Positions 24,165-37,006 of a DNA stretch of 64,000 nt are shown piece after piece. The position numbers and the translations under genes are program-made. The stretch is from assembly GCA_963930655.1 (NCBI GenBank), contig OZ005621.1, forward strand, positions 21,067,001-21,131,000, read 5' to 3'. Position 1 is the stretch's first letter; every line of letters starts with the position of its first letter. Source of the DNA: Myrica gale. Taxonomy: Eukaryota > Streptophyta > Magnoliopsida > Fagales > Myricaceae. The notes below the pieces were generated by a model that worked only from the letters and a program-made list of their open reading frames with translations, did no database searches and was not told the DNA's origin.

Positions 24165-26138
24165 TCAATCAAGCTTCACCGAAGAGAACAAGTAATGCAC
24201 AAACCAGAAAGATGAAAGGAACCCAACTGTGCCTGTGGCCAGCATGATTGCTAGAACCATGAAGAGTGAATATCCCAAGTAAAGAGTGGCCGAGACAGGT
24301 CCACTCAAACTCTTTAGATCGAACACGAGATAGTTTATGGAGTACAAGAAGATGTAAATGGCGACCGAACCAGAAGCAAAGAATGACTTCCACCACCATT
24401 TCCAGTCCTCCACGCATAGATGCATGTAGGTAAAAACCAAAGATACTTCGGCACAAACCACAACAAGGAGGACAAGCACGATAAAGAGGAACCCAAAGAC
24501 ATAGTATACATGACCCATCCAGATGCTAGACATGATAAAGAAGAGCTCAATGAAAAGGGTACCGAAAGGGAGGGTGCCAGCACCAAGAACAAGCAGCCAA
24601 GATGGGTACTTCTGAGCTGGTATTTCCCGAGGAATCTGGTTTGTTCGAACAGGGTATTCAATATGAGGGGCCCTTGCCCCAAAATATCCACCAACTAAGG
24701 TAAGGGGAACCGAGATGCAGAACCAGAGAAGAAGCAGAATAACGTAAAGAGAAAATGGTATGGCCCCGGTGCTGTGACTTCCCCACAAAAGGAAATTCAA
24801 AATGGAGAGGATCAAAAAGGCAATACCAGGGAAGAAACAAGCAACCTTCCATGAGACTGAAACCCATCCTTTGTGATCACCACACCCAATTGTCCTCCAG
24901 AGACGAACAGCAACATAACCTGCTGCAATACCAAGTATCATGTAGAAAAATAGCATACCTGAAACAAGCGTCCCACGAGAAGCAGGCGACATGAATCCAA
25001 GAGATGCAAACAATATCGTCACAACAGCCATTCCAAGAATCTGAACCCCATCTCCAACCATGATACACAAAAGTGCAGGATTGGTTGGAGCACGGAAAAC
25101 ATCCCCCACTACAAGTTTCCAACCAGATAATTCCTCATTCATCTGTGCTTGTGCCTCCTTGTCAAGCTCTTCATAACGGGTCAGATCCCGCCTAACTGTC
25201 CTCAGGAAAATGACGAGCACAATACCAGCAAGGAAAGTAATCACCATTAGAGAATTCAAAATCGAGAACCAATGGACTTTTGACCCCTCCATCTTCAAAT
25301 AAGCATCCCATCGCGATGGCCACTTGATGTCGCTCTCCTTAAATTTAACCTCATAGGTGAAGACAATTGGCTGCCCTTCCTTGATTGGCATAGCTACAGA
25401 ATTGGCTTCACACTTCAGCTCATTCGGGTACTTGTCATACATATTCAAATTCTTCACCGACTCAATGTTATGCACAACACTGCAAGGTACCACCTCAAAT
25501 CCAACAACCATGTACCCAGGCACATCCGATCCCCCCTTCCCAGTTGTCGGGATCACCTCAGCCGCGTCCCCAGTCCCCATCACGCGTGCCACGTTAGTTT
25601 CTTCATACTTATGAACAAGCACAGTAAACTTCAGATGGTTAAATATGTAATACACACCCTGAAGCTTAACCCCAATAGGGTACCCTGTCCAGCGCAAAAC
25701 AAAACCCTCCTTCTTTGTATACCGAATAGCAGGCAGATTATCAAGAATCAAATTAACCTGATACATCTCATCAATTCTTTCCTTTAGCATGGTAAACTTG
25801 GTACCCGATAACGGATCTGACTTGCACAAAAAGATCCGAGACTCATTAGTGTACATCTTAAACCGATACGGAGAGTTTTCAATCCGATCCCCCATTAGGA
25901 GCTCGCCAAGATTCTCGGCGCTATCCTTGACACCCTCTTTTGGCTGACAGAATGGCAAACTGTAATAGCTAAAGGGCATTTCGGTATCGATGGAAGTGAG
26001 AGAATTCACTTTCACCGACAACGGGTCACCGACCCCGTATTTGTGAGGGTAACTACCCGGAAGATAAAACCCATACCCGGACTGGAAAACCAGGCAAATG
26101 GTCAATACCCAGATCCCAAATCGATTGAAATCCCCCAT
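24165..26138 (-). CDS. TMN11: Transmembrane 9 superfamily (nonaspanin/EMP70) protein, TMN11-like, single exon
   Basis: Golgi/endosomal nine-span membrane protein, 657 residues from MGDFNRFG, the usual length for this subfamily. The open frame extends 38 codons upstream, but MGDFNRFGIWVLTICLVFQSGYGF is the expected signal peptide, followed by the conserved FYLPGSYPHKY, DPLSVKVNSLTS and LPFCQP. The large lumenal part is followed by a membrane segment near residues 295-320, the GWKLVVGDVFRAP segment, and eight more hydrophobic spans. The C-terminus SSVKLD ends in a KXD motif, known in the plant TMN family as a COPI-binding Golgi-retention signal. No coding intron, normal for plant TMN genes. A 5'-UTR intron is possible between about 26400 and the ATG (donor-like AAG|GTCAG). 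Confidence 0.93.
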   Translation of the reverse strand: MGDFNRFGIWVLTICLVFQSGYGFYLPGSYPHKYGVGDPLSVKVNSLTSIDTEMPFSYYSLPFCQPKEGVKDSAENLGELLMGDRIENSPYRFKMYTNESRIFLCKSDPLSGTKFTMLKERIDEMYQVNLILDNLPAIRYTKKEGFVLRWTGYPIGVKLQGVYYIFNHLKFTVLVHKYEETNVARVMGTGDAAEVIPTTGKGGSDVPGYMVVGFEVVPCSVVHNIESVKNLNMYDKYPNELKCEANSVAMPIKEGQPIVFTYEVKFKESDIKWPSRWDAYLKMEGSKVHWFSILNSLMVITFLAGIVLVIFLRTVRRDLTRYEELDKEAQAQMNEELSGWKLVVGDVFRAPTNPALLCIMVGDGVQILGMAVVTILFASLGFMSPASRGTLVSGMLFFYMILGIAAGYVAVRLWRTIGCGDHKGWVSVSWKVACFFPGIAFLILSILNFLLWGSHSTGAIPFSLYVILLLLWFCISVPLTLVGGYFGARAPHIEYPVRTNQIPREIPAQKYPSWLLVLGAGTLPFGTLFIELFFIMSSIWMGHVYYVFGFLFIVLVLLVVVCAEVSLVFTYMHLCVEDWKWWWKSFFASGSVAIYIFLYSINYLVFDLKSLSGPVSATLYLGYSLFMVLAIMLATGTVGFLSSFWFVHYLFSSVKLD

Positions 26139-26519
26139 TCTCGAACGATTCCCGTTGGATTTTGTCAGATCTGCACAATCCAGACTGGGAAATGAACGAG
26201 AAGACCAAAAAGAAACGCACATTTTACGTAGGTTTTGGGTTTTAATGAACATTTAGAAATTAGATACGAAAGAAACGAAATTTAACATGGTTGCAGCAGA
26301 CTGAATCTAAAGAATTCCGAAACAACAAAGGTAACAAAACAAAAGAATAATAAGGTTGAAAAGTACGTACGGATCTAACTGACCTTCAGCGCAAGAAGAG
26401 ATAGATACACTAGGATTGAGAGATGGGTTTCTCTTTGAGGAAGAGATTGAGCAGCAACAGAGATCCGAGGGGGGTGAAGAATTGGAGACGAGGATCTACC
26501 GTATTTATATGATTGTATT

Positions 26520-28470
26520 TTTCTTCGGGAGTGTGCCAAAGCCAAACAGAGTTTTTGGCTTGTTCACTGATTGACCATAATGACCCCCATCAGTTTCTCA
26601 ATTCAAGTGTCAGAGTCTGGCCACAAGTGTAAATCCGCTTTATTTGATCTTCTATTTTAAAGTAAAAAAGAATTTGATGGCATATTACGAGCGTAAATCC
26701 GCTTTTCAATTATTATTTCTCGTGTTTTTTTTTTAAAAAAAAGGGATTCCAATGCATTTTGGTAAAAGAATCTGGTTCTCTTTGTAATTTTTCATTTGTC
26801 AAAAAGGGAAAATGTCGGTGGCACTGCAACACAGTACACACAATGTGAAAGGGCCAGAATTGTAATTTACCAGCCTTGAAAGTGGCTTATAGTCTGCGAT
26901 TATCATGGCCATAATAAGATGGTAATAACCAGGAAAATATGCATTTATAAAACTTATTGCAAAATCCTGAAGATTTGGTACCCCAAGAAGACCATCAAAT
27001 AACAAGATTTCAAAATTTTTAAGAAAAATTATGACTCTTTGCATAAATTTATTGAATTTCTTAATTTGAATTCTCAAATACACCCTCAATTTTCGTCCAA
27101 TCACACTATGTCCAGAGGTCACATAAAGGAGGGTTGCGACAACCTGAGAGGTGGCTGAGCAGCCCCTTAATAGTATCCGGGACAAGCAAGGCGGCCACGA
27201 GGCCATTGAAGCTCGCCTCGCGAGGTGAATGGCATGGTTGATATTTTGTATGTGCACATCTAGTAGATCATAGGGTTCAGGTTAACTCTAAAACTCAGAC
27301 AGAAATTTCATCATCCCGCCACTACTTGAGAGGCTCCTCTAGCCCTCCTTATTCGAAAGGGAGAACATGGCGACAAGTAAAATGGTTTTTTTAGGGTTTG
27401 ACTTGGGTATAAATTTTGGATCTTGCCTCAATGAAAGCTGGACATTTCATGATCTGTAACAAATAACGTGGTGGATAACTTAGGACCTCAAAAGGCAAAA
27501 TATTTTTATCATATGTAAAGCTGGTCTTGTAGCTTAGATCTAAATCTAAGCTAAAAAAACTAATCTAATAGTTTTTTCTTAATCCAAAACTATAGAAACA
27601 GTAAACAGAAGTTCCTTTAAAGTTACACTACCAAACACTCTGATTTGATTCTTCACCAGTTTTTTTTAACACATTCTCCTCACAACTCTTCTCCATCACA
27701 TCTTTGGACTTAAGGGGTCCCTTTGCAGCTCCCACACGTCACGAAAGGGTGAAGAGCAATAAAGTATAGGTCGTGCCCACATGATCTTTAGACAAAGCAA
27801 AACAAATAAATACATATACCTTACAATTCCCGGCGCAGTTTTGGGCCATTCACTAATTGCAAATGTATCATGCAAATCAACAACCTATGTGTGGTAGTTG
27901 AGGGGTCCTATTTCTAAAGACTGCCTTTGTTCTTGATCAAGCTGGCATAATTGGATCTTTCATCCTTCTATATTTTGATCACTTTCGTACTCTGGTTAGG
28001 GGGAAGGGAGAGGGAGTTAAGCGTTTTAATCATTGAACAAAAGTTTGAAGAAAATTTGTCCCAGAAACAATAAATATTCCAGAAAAAAGGGGAAAGATTC
28101 TATGAGTTGTCAATTGTAAGTTGAGATTCTCTGTGCAGAGGAAAAACATTCACTGCCCAAGGTGCAGGTTGGAAGCTGCATTTGTAACTTGAGATGGAGC
28201 AACTCCATGCCAAATTCGTAGGTGGCAGATATAATTGGAAATTTTAATTGCTAAAACATAAATCTGTCTGACTATTGAGGACCAATACAGATCAAAATGA
28301 ATGATGAAGATTAAAGGTCCCGATAATGGCCTTGCTAAGTTACAACATATCATCTTTAAAAGAACCAATTGCTTCAGAATATAAGACGTGAAGGCAATAG
28401 TTGCATAGTGATGATGATGAAACTAATATACTGTTATTAGCTAATTTACACGGAGCCAGAAACAGGTCTG
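26520..28470. other. Intergenic spacer, no recognised gene
   Basis: Contains the promoter side of the TMN gene and the 3' side of the G-patch gene. An open frame at 26799-27257 (minus) has no recognisable domain. CTCGCCTCGCGAGGTG near 27215 is a small palindrome. Confidence 0.5.
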
Positions 28471-28477
28471 AGTGAGC

Positions 28478-31400
28478 TTAGAAATGTTCAATTTCAATGT
28501 ATGTATCTAACCTCGGGCACCCAATCCCCTGAGATTTGGGGAACCTGACAGCAACCAAAGGATTGACTCTGCCTTGCGAACTTCTGCCCAAGCCCGTGCC
28601 TTCAACGAAACCCATCCTTGCCATCATCTTTGATCCGAATCCCTTCGTATGCTTTTCAAAAGCTCCAAGCTTTTGTGGGTTGTTCCTTGTTGGGTCACCC
28701 CGGGAGTTGGAGACTTCAACCTTGTGGGATTTGGTCCTTTCCGGTTCGCCACTGGGGTCGGAGAACTCCATACCCAATCCAAGCGACTTGGGGCGTTGGA
28801 TGACTTCAATGGGCTTTGCCATTCCTTGACCATCCTTTCCTAACCCTCCACCTCCAACATATCCCATTTTCGCCATTATTCTTGATCCAAAACCCTTAGT
28901 GTGTTCCTCAAATGAACCAACGGTTGCGGAGCCAACTACAGCTTTATTTTTACCGTTGTCATCCGTCTCCTGGGAATCAACTGCTAGGATCTCAACAGCA
29001 TCTGATTGCAATGTGCCACTGGACACAAATGACAAAGGTTGATTGGCATATGAATCTTTTTTCTCACTCCGTTTCTTCCTGCTTGCTTCACCGCTGCCCT
29101 TGGCACTCTTTTTCACCCTGCTTCCCTCTCCAGATTTGAAGTTTGCACCTTTAGTCACAGCAAAATCAGCATCCTCGTTGCCAGCACCTATCATCTGAAA
29201 CATATAATGAAACCACGGATCTTAAATTTGCTGCAGTAGTCTCTGTACAATAGAATAAACTTCAAAGTACAATGGAACAAACAGTGAATAGTTCTTAGTA
29301 TGCAGCTTAAGGGACATCCAAACCTTTTCCAGGCGAACTTTATCACTTGAAGATGGAATGCAAGTGTGTTGTGTTCGCATCACTGTTGCAAATCTTAAGA
29401 AACACAATAACAGCTAGTTTAGAACGAAGGCTACATTAACCACGTAACAGGATGTGTGTTTGTACGTTTGTTTATGTACCTTTTCTTCCCTGAACCTTGG
29501 CTGGCACTTCGCAAGCGATATATTGCAGCTAATCGTTGTACCTTAAAAATTAAAAAACCATTGCTGTTAACAAAACATCACTGTGATTACTTGAGATAAC
29601 TCCAAAGCACATTACACATAATCCATAAGGGCATAAAATAACTAGTTTAAGTAACACGACGGACATACCAAATTTTCCCAAGATCTTTTAGCTTTCTAAT
29701 TACTTGATACAAAATTTCATGTTTGTCTAGTTGTTGCTGGAGTTATTACTTTACAGCCAACTTCAAAAAGACGATATTTTGCTTGACTTTCTATCATTAG
29801 TTTTTTCCTGTGAGGGGGGGGCAATAAAACGTCAATACCCATCATGTCTTCCTAAGTGCATTAGATCTGGTATATCTTTATAGATTTGTGTTGTTTTTGG
29901 CTAGGCAATGTAATTGTTCTTGAGAACTTAAATTTAGACCACAGTTTCTGCTACTACTGTCAATCCCTTCTAGTCAGCACAACAACTCAACAGTACAAGT
30001 TTCTAAGGGATTGACAAGTTTATGTCTAACTACCAATAAGCTATGGTGATTCATGCCTGTATTATGGCTTTGGTTTGGGGAGAGGGTTAGGGTAGGAATG
30101 ACAGAAAAAAATTCATACCTGGGAACAATCACGGGAATGCATAGGCTGAAAAGAAAATATATCTACTCCATCCAATACAATCTGTTCCAGTTTCTACAGT
30201 TCAGAAAATCATAGCTGTTAGTTCTACTGAAAATCGAAGATATAGAAACAGCTGAAAAAGTCCATTATTACATAAAGATCCCTATCTAAGTTGAAGGCTA
30301 CAATCTGCAAAAGGAATAGGTTTACATCCAATGATGAAATCGATGAATTAGTTCGGAATAAAAATGGCGCTCAAATAAGTATAGAAGTAGGAGATAAAAA
30401 AAAAAACCAGCAGCCTGAAATATTAAGGTCAATATGAAAATGTCAAATGGAACTATTTCATTTCTATAAACTACTTATAAATTACTTCAGCGTTAATACC
30501 ATTCCATGATTTCATTGGAAATGAACAAACAAAAGCGGAGACATGAATCATTAATTTTCTTTTTTCTTTACCATATTTATTTTTTTGATAAGTACTTTAC
30601 CATATTTATTTGCACCAGATCAACACCACGATTCAGCATTCTGTCCCGACGCTTCATAGCCATCATTTCTTTACGATGTTTCTTTTTTTCACCTGAACAG
30701 TAAGTGCATTAGAAGAATCACAATATGAATTGACAGCAGACCATACGGTTGAACAGACTGATGATAATAATAGACAAGAATCAGTTTAGCAATGATTGCC
30801 ATTTGAAACTAAAATGTGAAACCTACTGAATAACAATAATAAACGACCACAACACAAATAAAACATCTTTCACTCCATAACAATGTTGCATGTTGTCAAG
30901 ATAAATTGTATGACTCAATTCACCTATTTATCTCGGTATAAGCATTAGGAACAAGTGATAATTTAACACGGTATTAGAACAGTGATCTCGAATTTGAATC
31001 TTGACACAAGTAGTACAATTGGAAAAATAAAAAGCACTATCACTTAAATGATTAGTTTCACCTCTTCCAATCAGTATAAGCTTTATGATAACTGGTGACT
31101 CATCACATTTTCATGAACAAATACATTTTCTCAGCGTCTATCAGACTATAAAATTGAAAAGATAAAAAAAAGGGGTTCTCTTGCCAAAAGGTTATATCTT
31201 CCAAACAGATTTTTGTCAAGAACAGAAAGACTTACAGTAAATTGACAGCCTATGATTTCATTCAATTAATTCCTTTGATAAATCACATTTTGCTTCTCAG
31301 TTTCATCATCATCCATATGCTTCTTTTTACTGAAAGGCATCAAGCCCTAATATTAGTATCTACACTCCAATACCATAGGAAATGAAGCTCAGAAGTATCA

Positions 31401-34287
31401 CAATATTGGACTATGCAGCTCTTTATGCTGATCATCATTAGTCAGTCCGTCTTCTAGTCCTTAGATTTGGAAAAAATTTAGCAGTTTTGCTAGAAACTAC
31501 AATTAAACAATAATGTTGCGCCTACAAATTGTACTTACTTCGGATTGATTGCGGTTGACGTCTCTAGGTTTCTAACATCAAGAGTCAAGTACCCTGAGGC
31601 ACTAGTATTGTGGCTTATAACTTATAAAGAGCCAGCTAACATACAAAAAATTAATGAAACAGAACAGCAGAAGCCTCTAGCACCTAATGATTCCAGTGTT
31701 GAAAAACAATGAAATAGAGATTATTTGCAAGTAAAAGGACACAGAAGAGGTAGAGAAAGTTAATGATTCTCTTTGAGATGCACAAGGTCTCAAAGTAGAT
31801 GAATAAAATTAGCTGACTAGATTTCTGCCATGGAGATCAAATCACCAATCTAGGATTGTTTTCAGACTCCAAAAGGTTTCTAGGGTTTTATACCGGCACT
31901 GTTTACACACAGACACATCTAGGTTCATTCTCCAGCACAAATGCCCAAACATATGCACACTCCCCCACAAAGATTATATTAGATGATCAAGTCACGTCAA
32001 TACTTCAACTATAGCTAGCATTTAGAGAGCACTATTAGTACTTCTTAAAAAAAAAGAGAGCACTATTAGTGCCATGCATCCGTGGATTCAATTATGTATT
32101 GAGCATTTGAAAGTAACAAGAATAGATCCGCACAGAAAACATATGCACATTAACCACGATAAAAGAGAATTGACTAAGGTTTACCAGGAAATCGTCTGGA
32201 TGATTTACTTGTTTGACCTTCCATAGGCCAAGACCGAGGAAACCTTGCAACATGCTTCTTTTTTGCTGACAAAGTTCTAGGATCCTTCACTAGCAGAAGG
32301 TCATCTATAGTTGTCGAACGATTATCCCTGGAAGCTAAAGAGTATCTCTTCCTTGATTTGGGCTTCTTGATACCATATTCCCTAGATGCATCCTGGAGAG
32401 CAATTGCACCCAACTTCTGCGAAGTTGCATCAACGCCACTGCTAGAACTATCATCATCTGACTCAGTCGAAATTGATTCCATCAACCATTTGGCATCTAA
32501 CACATTCTCGCTTCCACCAATTCCTTCTAAGTAATCCTCCGCAATTTCTTCATCAATATCTGAATCACTATCAGATGAGTCTTCAGAACCGTCACTTTCA
32601 GAAGATCCAACTGCTTCTCCAGGCTCAGATGTGTCTATGCTTTCCTCGTTCAGTGACTCCCCATAGTCATCCTCATTACTTTCCTCATCAGATATGTCTT
32701 CAGTGTATATTTTCACGCCTCCAATTGACAAAAACCCAGAATTTTTCTCCGGATGCAACTCAGCCAAAGCTTTTTCAGGCATCTGACCCACTTCGCAATT
32801 AATACTCTCGTCAGCATCCACTTCCTTCTCATGCGATGATGAACCAAGAAATGAGGTCTCTTGCTCTCCCATTTGCTCCAGTGATCCTCCAATTTGATTC
32901 AAGGTTCCTTCAGGTTCAGCATGGAACCCCAATCCTTGATGAGAGCCATCACTTAACACAAATGCTGGATTGTATTCATAAGTAATATCCCTACCATGGG
33001 ACTCCAAAGATGGTGTTTGGTCTACATAAGCGACTATTTGAGTCTCCTTTGAATCCACTAAAACCATGGGATGCGACTCATTCATAATGTTATCTCCATG
33101 ATGGCCCTCCTGTTAAAATTCCCATCATTTCATGTAAATATCTCAGGTCAGTAATTTTGATCAAATTCAAAAACATTTCCAGAAACATCTTCCCGAGAAA
33201 GAGCAAATATCAGGAGGTGATGGAAGTTCCAGTGAAGCTAACTGGGGAGAGTTAATAGAACATCAACAACATTCACCTTCTTTCGAAAGAAGATGAGAAT
33301 ATACGGTTAACATCTTGAGGAAAGACCCATCTCCAGCTGAAACAAACTTCAGGGAAAAAAAATATCCAAGGAACTATTTCTAACAAAACAGTGTCACGTT
33401 GGATTTACAAAAATCTGAAAAAAAAACCATTTTGATACTGAAAGCAAAACCTTCCAGAAGAATTTGTGCTCCGTCATTAAAAAAAGCATCAAAACTTAAA
33501 ATCAATTAGTTACTAAACATGCACCCACCCAAGGAAACCCGAATTACGTCAATCAGTCTTCAATTCTTCAAGAAAAAAGCTTGTAAAGAAGGGTTTGTTT
33601 CAATTCAACATACGTGATGGTCAACCGCAGGGTATCGATATCCGATGGCATTCCCGTTTGGTTCCCGAGATTCAGTTCTAGAACCAGAAGCCTTACTTGC
33701 GTCAAACGTTCCAGATTTGGACCCAAGCGCAGAAGTAGATTTGCCATTCGGATTAGCGTTTCTTCCTGCAAATCCAACACCAAAGAACATCCAAAAGAAA
33801 AATAAAGAATAACTCAAGAACCTAAAAATATCTAATTACAAAGGTCACATCCATTTGCTCCATCTTTGGTCCCTCGAAAATTGCAGGAAGAGAAAGTTTA
33901 CATGAACATATCCTGTTCAGCCTATGAGGCATATCTAGCTCACTTGAGCATAAATTTTCCATTTTTCTCTCAAAAAGAAATGAAAGACTCTGTTTTCATT
34001 ATTTTGTTCTGTTTTCAGCAACCAAACATTGGCTCGACCAACATATCAGTGAAGCTAAAACAATGAGAGAGTTTTTCACAGAGGGAGAGAGAGAGACCTC
34101 GAGAAAGGCTGGGAGACGGGGGATTTCGCTGCCAATCGGACAAGAAGCCACCCTCAACGAACAGAGCCGTTTTAACAGAGAGCGGGTCTGATCCTCGTCG
34201 CCCACGTCTTCTTCTGCTCTTGCTGCCGCTGCTATTATTATTGTCGCTGTTGGTGTGGTAGTTGGTTCTTCTTCTACCTCCAGCCAT
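28478..34287 (-). CDS. Protein with two C-terminal G-patch domains (yeast SQS1/PFA1-like plan), 8 exons
   Basis: Exons (minus order): 34287-34098, 33765-33614, 33109-32185, 30692-30601, 30193-30119, 29541-29480, 29393-29324, 29194-28478. Phases close to 2283 nt, 760 residues. N-terminus MAGGRRRTNYH is basic, then ALFVEGGFLSDW, conserved in this plant family. The long third exon holds an acidic Ser/Asp/Glu-rich stretch (SDSDSDIDEEIAEDYLEG) followed by basic KKPKSRKRYS. The KKKHRKEMMAMKRRDRMLNRG-to-VQRLAAIYRLRSASQGSGKKR part probably includes an R3H-like region. The last exon has two G-patches, each FExHTKGFGSxxMAxMGxVxGxGLG. G-patch proteins typically activate DEAH helicases such as Prp43 in splicing or ribosome assembly; that role is inference. 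The start is the first ATG; introns 3-7 are long and AT-rich. Confidence 0.9.
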
Positions 34288-34299
34288 GGTTGTAAAGGC

Positions 34300-35163
34300 T
34301 AACCGATCGACCTTTCGTTTTCAGACAAACAAATTATGGCGCAGAAATTGGATTCAGAGCCTGCAGAAATTGGACGCGTCTAAAGGGAATGTCAGCCCAC
34401 TTTTGCTTTTACAAAGCGCAAATGCAATCAGCCACGCGAGCGGTTCGATCTTGACCGTTGGAACCTGGGAAAGGGATTATTCTGGGAACTCCCTTCCGTA
34501 GGGGATTATAGTCGACGAGGTGGAGGTATCACCGTTCGAGGGGAAAAGGATTATCCAAAAGCCCAAATGCCGTGGAATATCCATTGCGATATACTTTGGA
34601 CAACTTCTACTGTCTTATTACGTATCCCTGCTTCTTATGGCCCATTCTCTCTACTTTCCTTATTATTGATTCCCGCACGTCAGTTAGTAGTTACTGGAAC
34701 TACAAACCCTCCCCTGAGTCCCCTCTCCGTTTTGCACAACAACCAAGATGATCATGAAACGAACCAAATACTATTTCCTGAACTTGGGCCACTCTTAACT
34801 GCAGGCCCAAAGTATTTAATGCAGGCCTCTTAAATGGTTCAATGTGCAGCTTTATGGGCTGGGCCGAGAGTGGTCTAGATGGCTTAAGACTTCGTAGCCC
34901 ATCTGATCCGCGGGTCTAGTGGCACCATCCCAATCTTCCTATGTTTTGTGAGAGTATCTGATCGAAGTTGCAAGTTCTATGTTAACAATGAACAAACAAA
35001 GATTTTGATTCATAATTCTGAAAAAAAAAAAGATTTTGATTCATATTAGAGGAGATAGGGTTTTAATAGAGAGAGGGACCAAGAATCACTCTTTTTTGGA
35101 TTAGCCCTCTTCTTTAACCAAAAAGATAATATAGAAAGAAAAATAAATGATGAAAATACACTT
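34300..35163. other. Intergenic spacer upstream of the G-patch gene
   Basis: Promoter side of the minus-strand G-patch gene. Open frames at 34262-34501 and 34567-34833 (plus) have no recognisable domain. Confidence 0.45.
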
Positions 35164-35479
35164 GGGGCATGCTCGTGTTGTAAAAAACTGTAGGATTCTA
35201 GTAGAATTGTGAATATTTATGTAAAATTGTATTTTATAGGTGTTTGTGTAAAAGATAGAGATAGATGATTTGATGTAATTGTTTAATAAAAAGTATTGGA
35301 ATTAGGTGAAAAAATATAGAGAGAGAAAATTTATTATAATTTTTTTTCAAAATGTATTGAAGTTTGTGTAAAAAGTTGTTGAAGATTGCGTTAAATGTAT
35401 TGGTGTTTGTGTTTGAATTCTTAAATTGTTCGGTGATAGTTTTGTGAATTAATTTGAGTCCTTGAAAACGAACATGCCC
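35164..35479. mobile_element. MITE-like element with GGGCATG/CATGCCC ends
   Basis: Starts GGGGCATGCTCGTG and ends ACGAACATGCCC, an imperfect terminal inverted repeat; the interior is AT-rich and non-coding. The right end matches the right end of the element ending near 44380, suggesting one family. Confidence 0.6.
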
Positions 35480-35527
35480 TTGATCTCAATAGATGGTGGT
35501 CCTGGTTCATCGAACCAACCCTACATG

Positions 35528-36414
35528 CAGTGGCGAAGGGAGGGGGGTTCCAACAGGGCCCTGATTTGACCAATGCAAGACATTGGATTTTTTTATTAAT
35601 ATGTCTCCTGCAAAACGTAATTTGTAATTGATCAAGGAAATAGCTGATATGCTATTAATATACAGTTTTGAAATTATATTGAAATTGTTAATATTATGAC
35701 TACGTTGTGAAATTGTGATTAATACTTTAGGTTGTGACTTGTGAAATTATATTGACGAATTTTGTTTTGTTTAGATAATGGATAAGTTTTTTATAAAAGA
35801 AATCAGCGGGATCATCTAATATTCCTAATGTGGCTGCTACTTATGAGACAACTACTAGTTCAAAAAGACCTTGTGTTTTATTTAGTCCAGATGATATTGT
35901 TGCTGACCTAGGGTTACGTAAACTCATTGAAGAATATGATGTTGGGATTGAGGATTAAGTTCGTAGGGAGTATTTGATAAAAGGTCTTTGTCAACCGCTT
36001 GAGCATGATTTTCCCAATAACCAATATTTAAAACGAATGAGGGCTTTTTTGGAGTCATGGTTCAAAGAATATGAGCAGTTAAAATATAGTGTATCAGAAG
36101 ATGTGTCGTATTACTTGTGGTGTTATCTATTTAGATAAAGTAGATGATCAAGATCCGGAAGGATATGTTTACATCTACTAGATTTAGCAATTGAGAAAAA
36201 GGAGTGGAGGTATTTGAGAGTTATGTTGGTGCATTTAATAGTCTCAGCAAATAATACGGTACGTGTATTTCAATAAATATATTTTTAATATTTTTAGTCC
36301 TTAATTTTCAATATTTTAACTCTAAGACATTTTTTTGCATTACGTAGTAAAATTTTTGTTCCCGTCATTTTCCAGAGTCGACCCCCTTCATATTGATTCC
36401 TGGCTCCGCCACTG
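35528..36414 (+). mobile_element. Internally deleted hAT element with a transposase remnant
   Basis: Ends CAGTGGCGAAG and CTCCGCCACTG are inverted repeats; flanks CCTACATG (35520-35527) and TCTACATG (36415-36422) match at 7 of 8, a hAT-type duplication. Inside, from 35779, a plus-strand frame resembles the N-terminal TTF-type zinc-finger region of MYM-type hAT transposases, with VRREYLIKGLCQPLEHDFP and YSVSEDVSYYLWCYLFR. At least two in-frame stops and an abrupt end show it is dead. Confidence 0.88.
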
Positions 36415-36422
36415 TCTACATG

Positions 36423-36703
36423 ACCTTCTGAATTTATCATTTATTCCAAAAGCTTAAGCGGAAGAGGAATATTTTATTATTTGAATTATATTTTCTAACA
36501 CTCCCTCTCACGTGTGGGTCAGACTCTCCTTTAATTTGGAGGTCCAACACATGCAATATTTAATTAAAATTGGGATGGAGTGCGGAGTGAGGTTTCGAAC
36601 TTAGGACATTGGATATGATACCATGTGAATCTACAACTCATCTAAAAAAATTTAAGTTTAAAGGAACATGAAGATTTTATTATTTGAATTATATTCTCTG
36701 ACA
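36423..36703 (-). mobile_element. TRIM-like miniature LTR retrotransposon
   Basis: Read on the minus strand: an ~80-bp LTR starting TGTCAGAGAATATAATTC (36703) and ending CA near 36624; a primer-binding-site-like TGGTATCATATCC next to it; a short internal part; a purine tract GAGAGGGAGTG; and a second LTR starting TGTTAGAAAATATAATTC at 36500. LTRs are alike at their 5' halves and diverged at their 3' halves. No coding capacity. The left boundary is approximate and abuts the hAT target duplication. Confidence 0.55.
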
Positions 36704-36786
36704 AATCTAAGGGACTTTACTAATTGATACAATACCAATAGTCTTTTAGGTTAGATGGTTTGAGAATAATGTTGTAGGTACATTGA

Positions 36787-37006
36787 CAGTGGCGAAACCA
36801 GGATTCATATTCAAGGATGTCGAACTTTAAAGGAAAAATGATCAAAATTTTTTTTTCTTCATAATACAAAAAATGTCTTAGAACTACAGTATCCTATACA
36901 TCTTTTTAGTGGCATGACAGTGTCAAAATTCTCTTTTTTTTTCATTATTTCTTCTTTGTTTCCCTCTCTTGGCTGACACCCTTTGCACCCCCTTGTTCCG
37001 CCCCTG
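36787..37006. mobile_element. Short hAT MITE
   Basis: Ends CAGTGGCGAAACC and TTCCGCCCCTG pair as imperfect inverted repeats; flanks TACATTGA (36779-36786) and TATATTGA (37007-37014) match at 7 of 8. 220 bp, non-coding, same terminal family as the elements at 14.2, 35.5 and 45.3 kb. Confidence 0.8.

Noticed and set aside
24169..25122. Several open frames of 80-120 codons overlapping the TMN gene on both strands
   Set aside because: They are other-frame shadows of the single long TMN exon, with no domains of their own.
32473..32802. Plus-strand frame opposite the acidic exon of the G-patch gene
   Set aside because: His/Pro/Leu-rich antisense of a Ser/Asp/Glu-rich exon, a typical mirror artefact.
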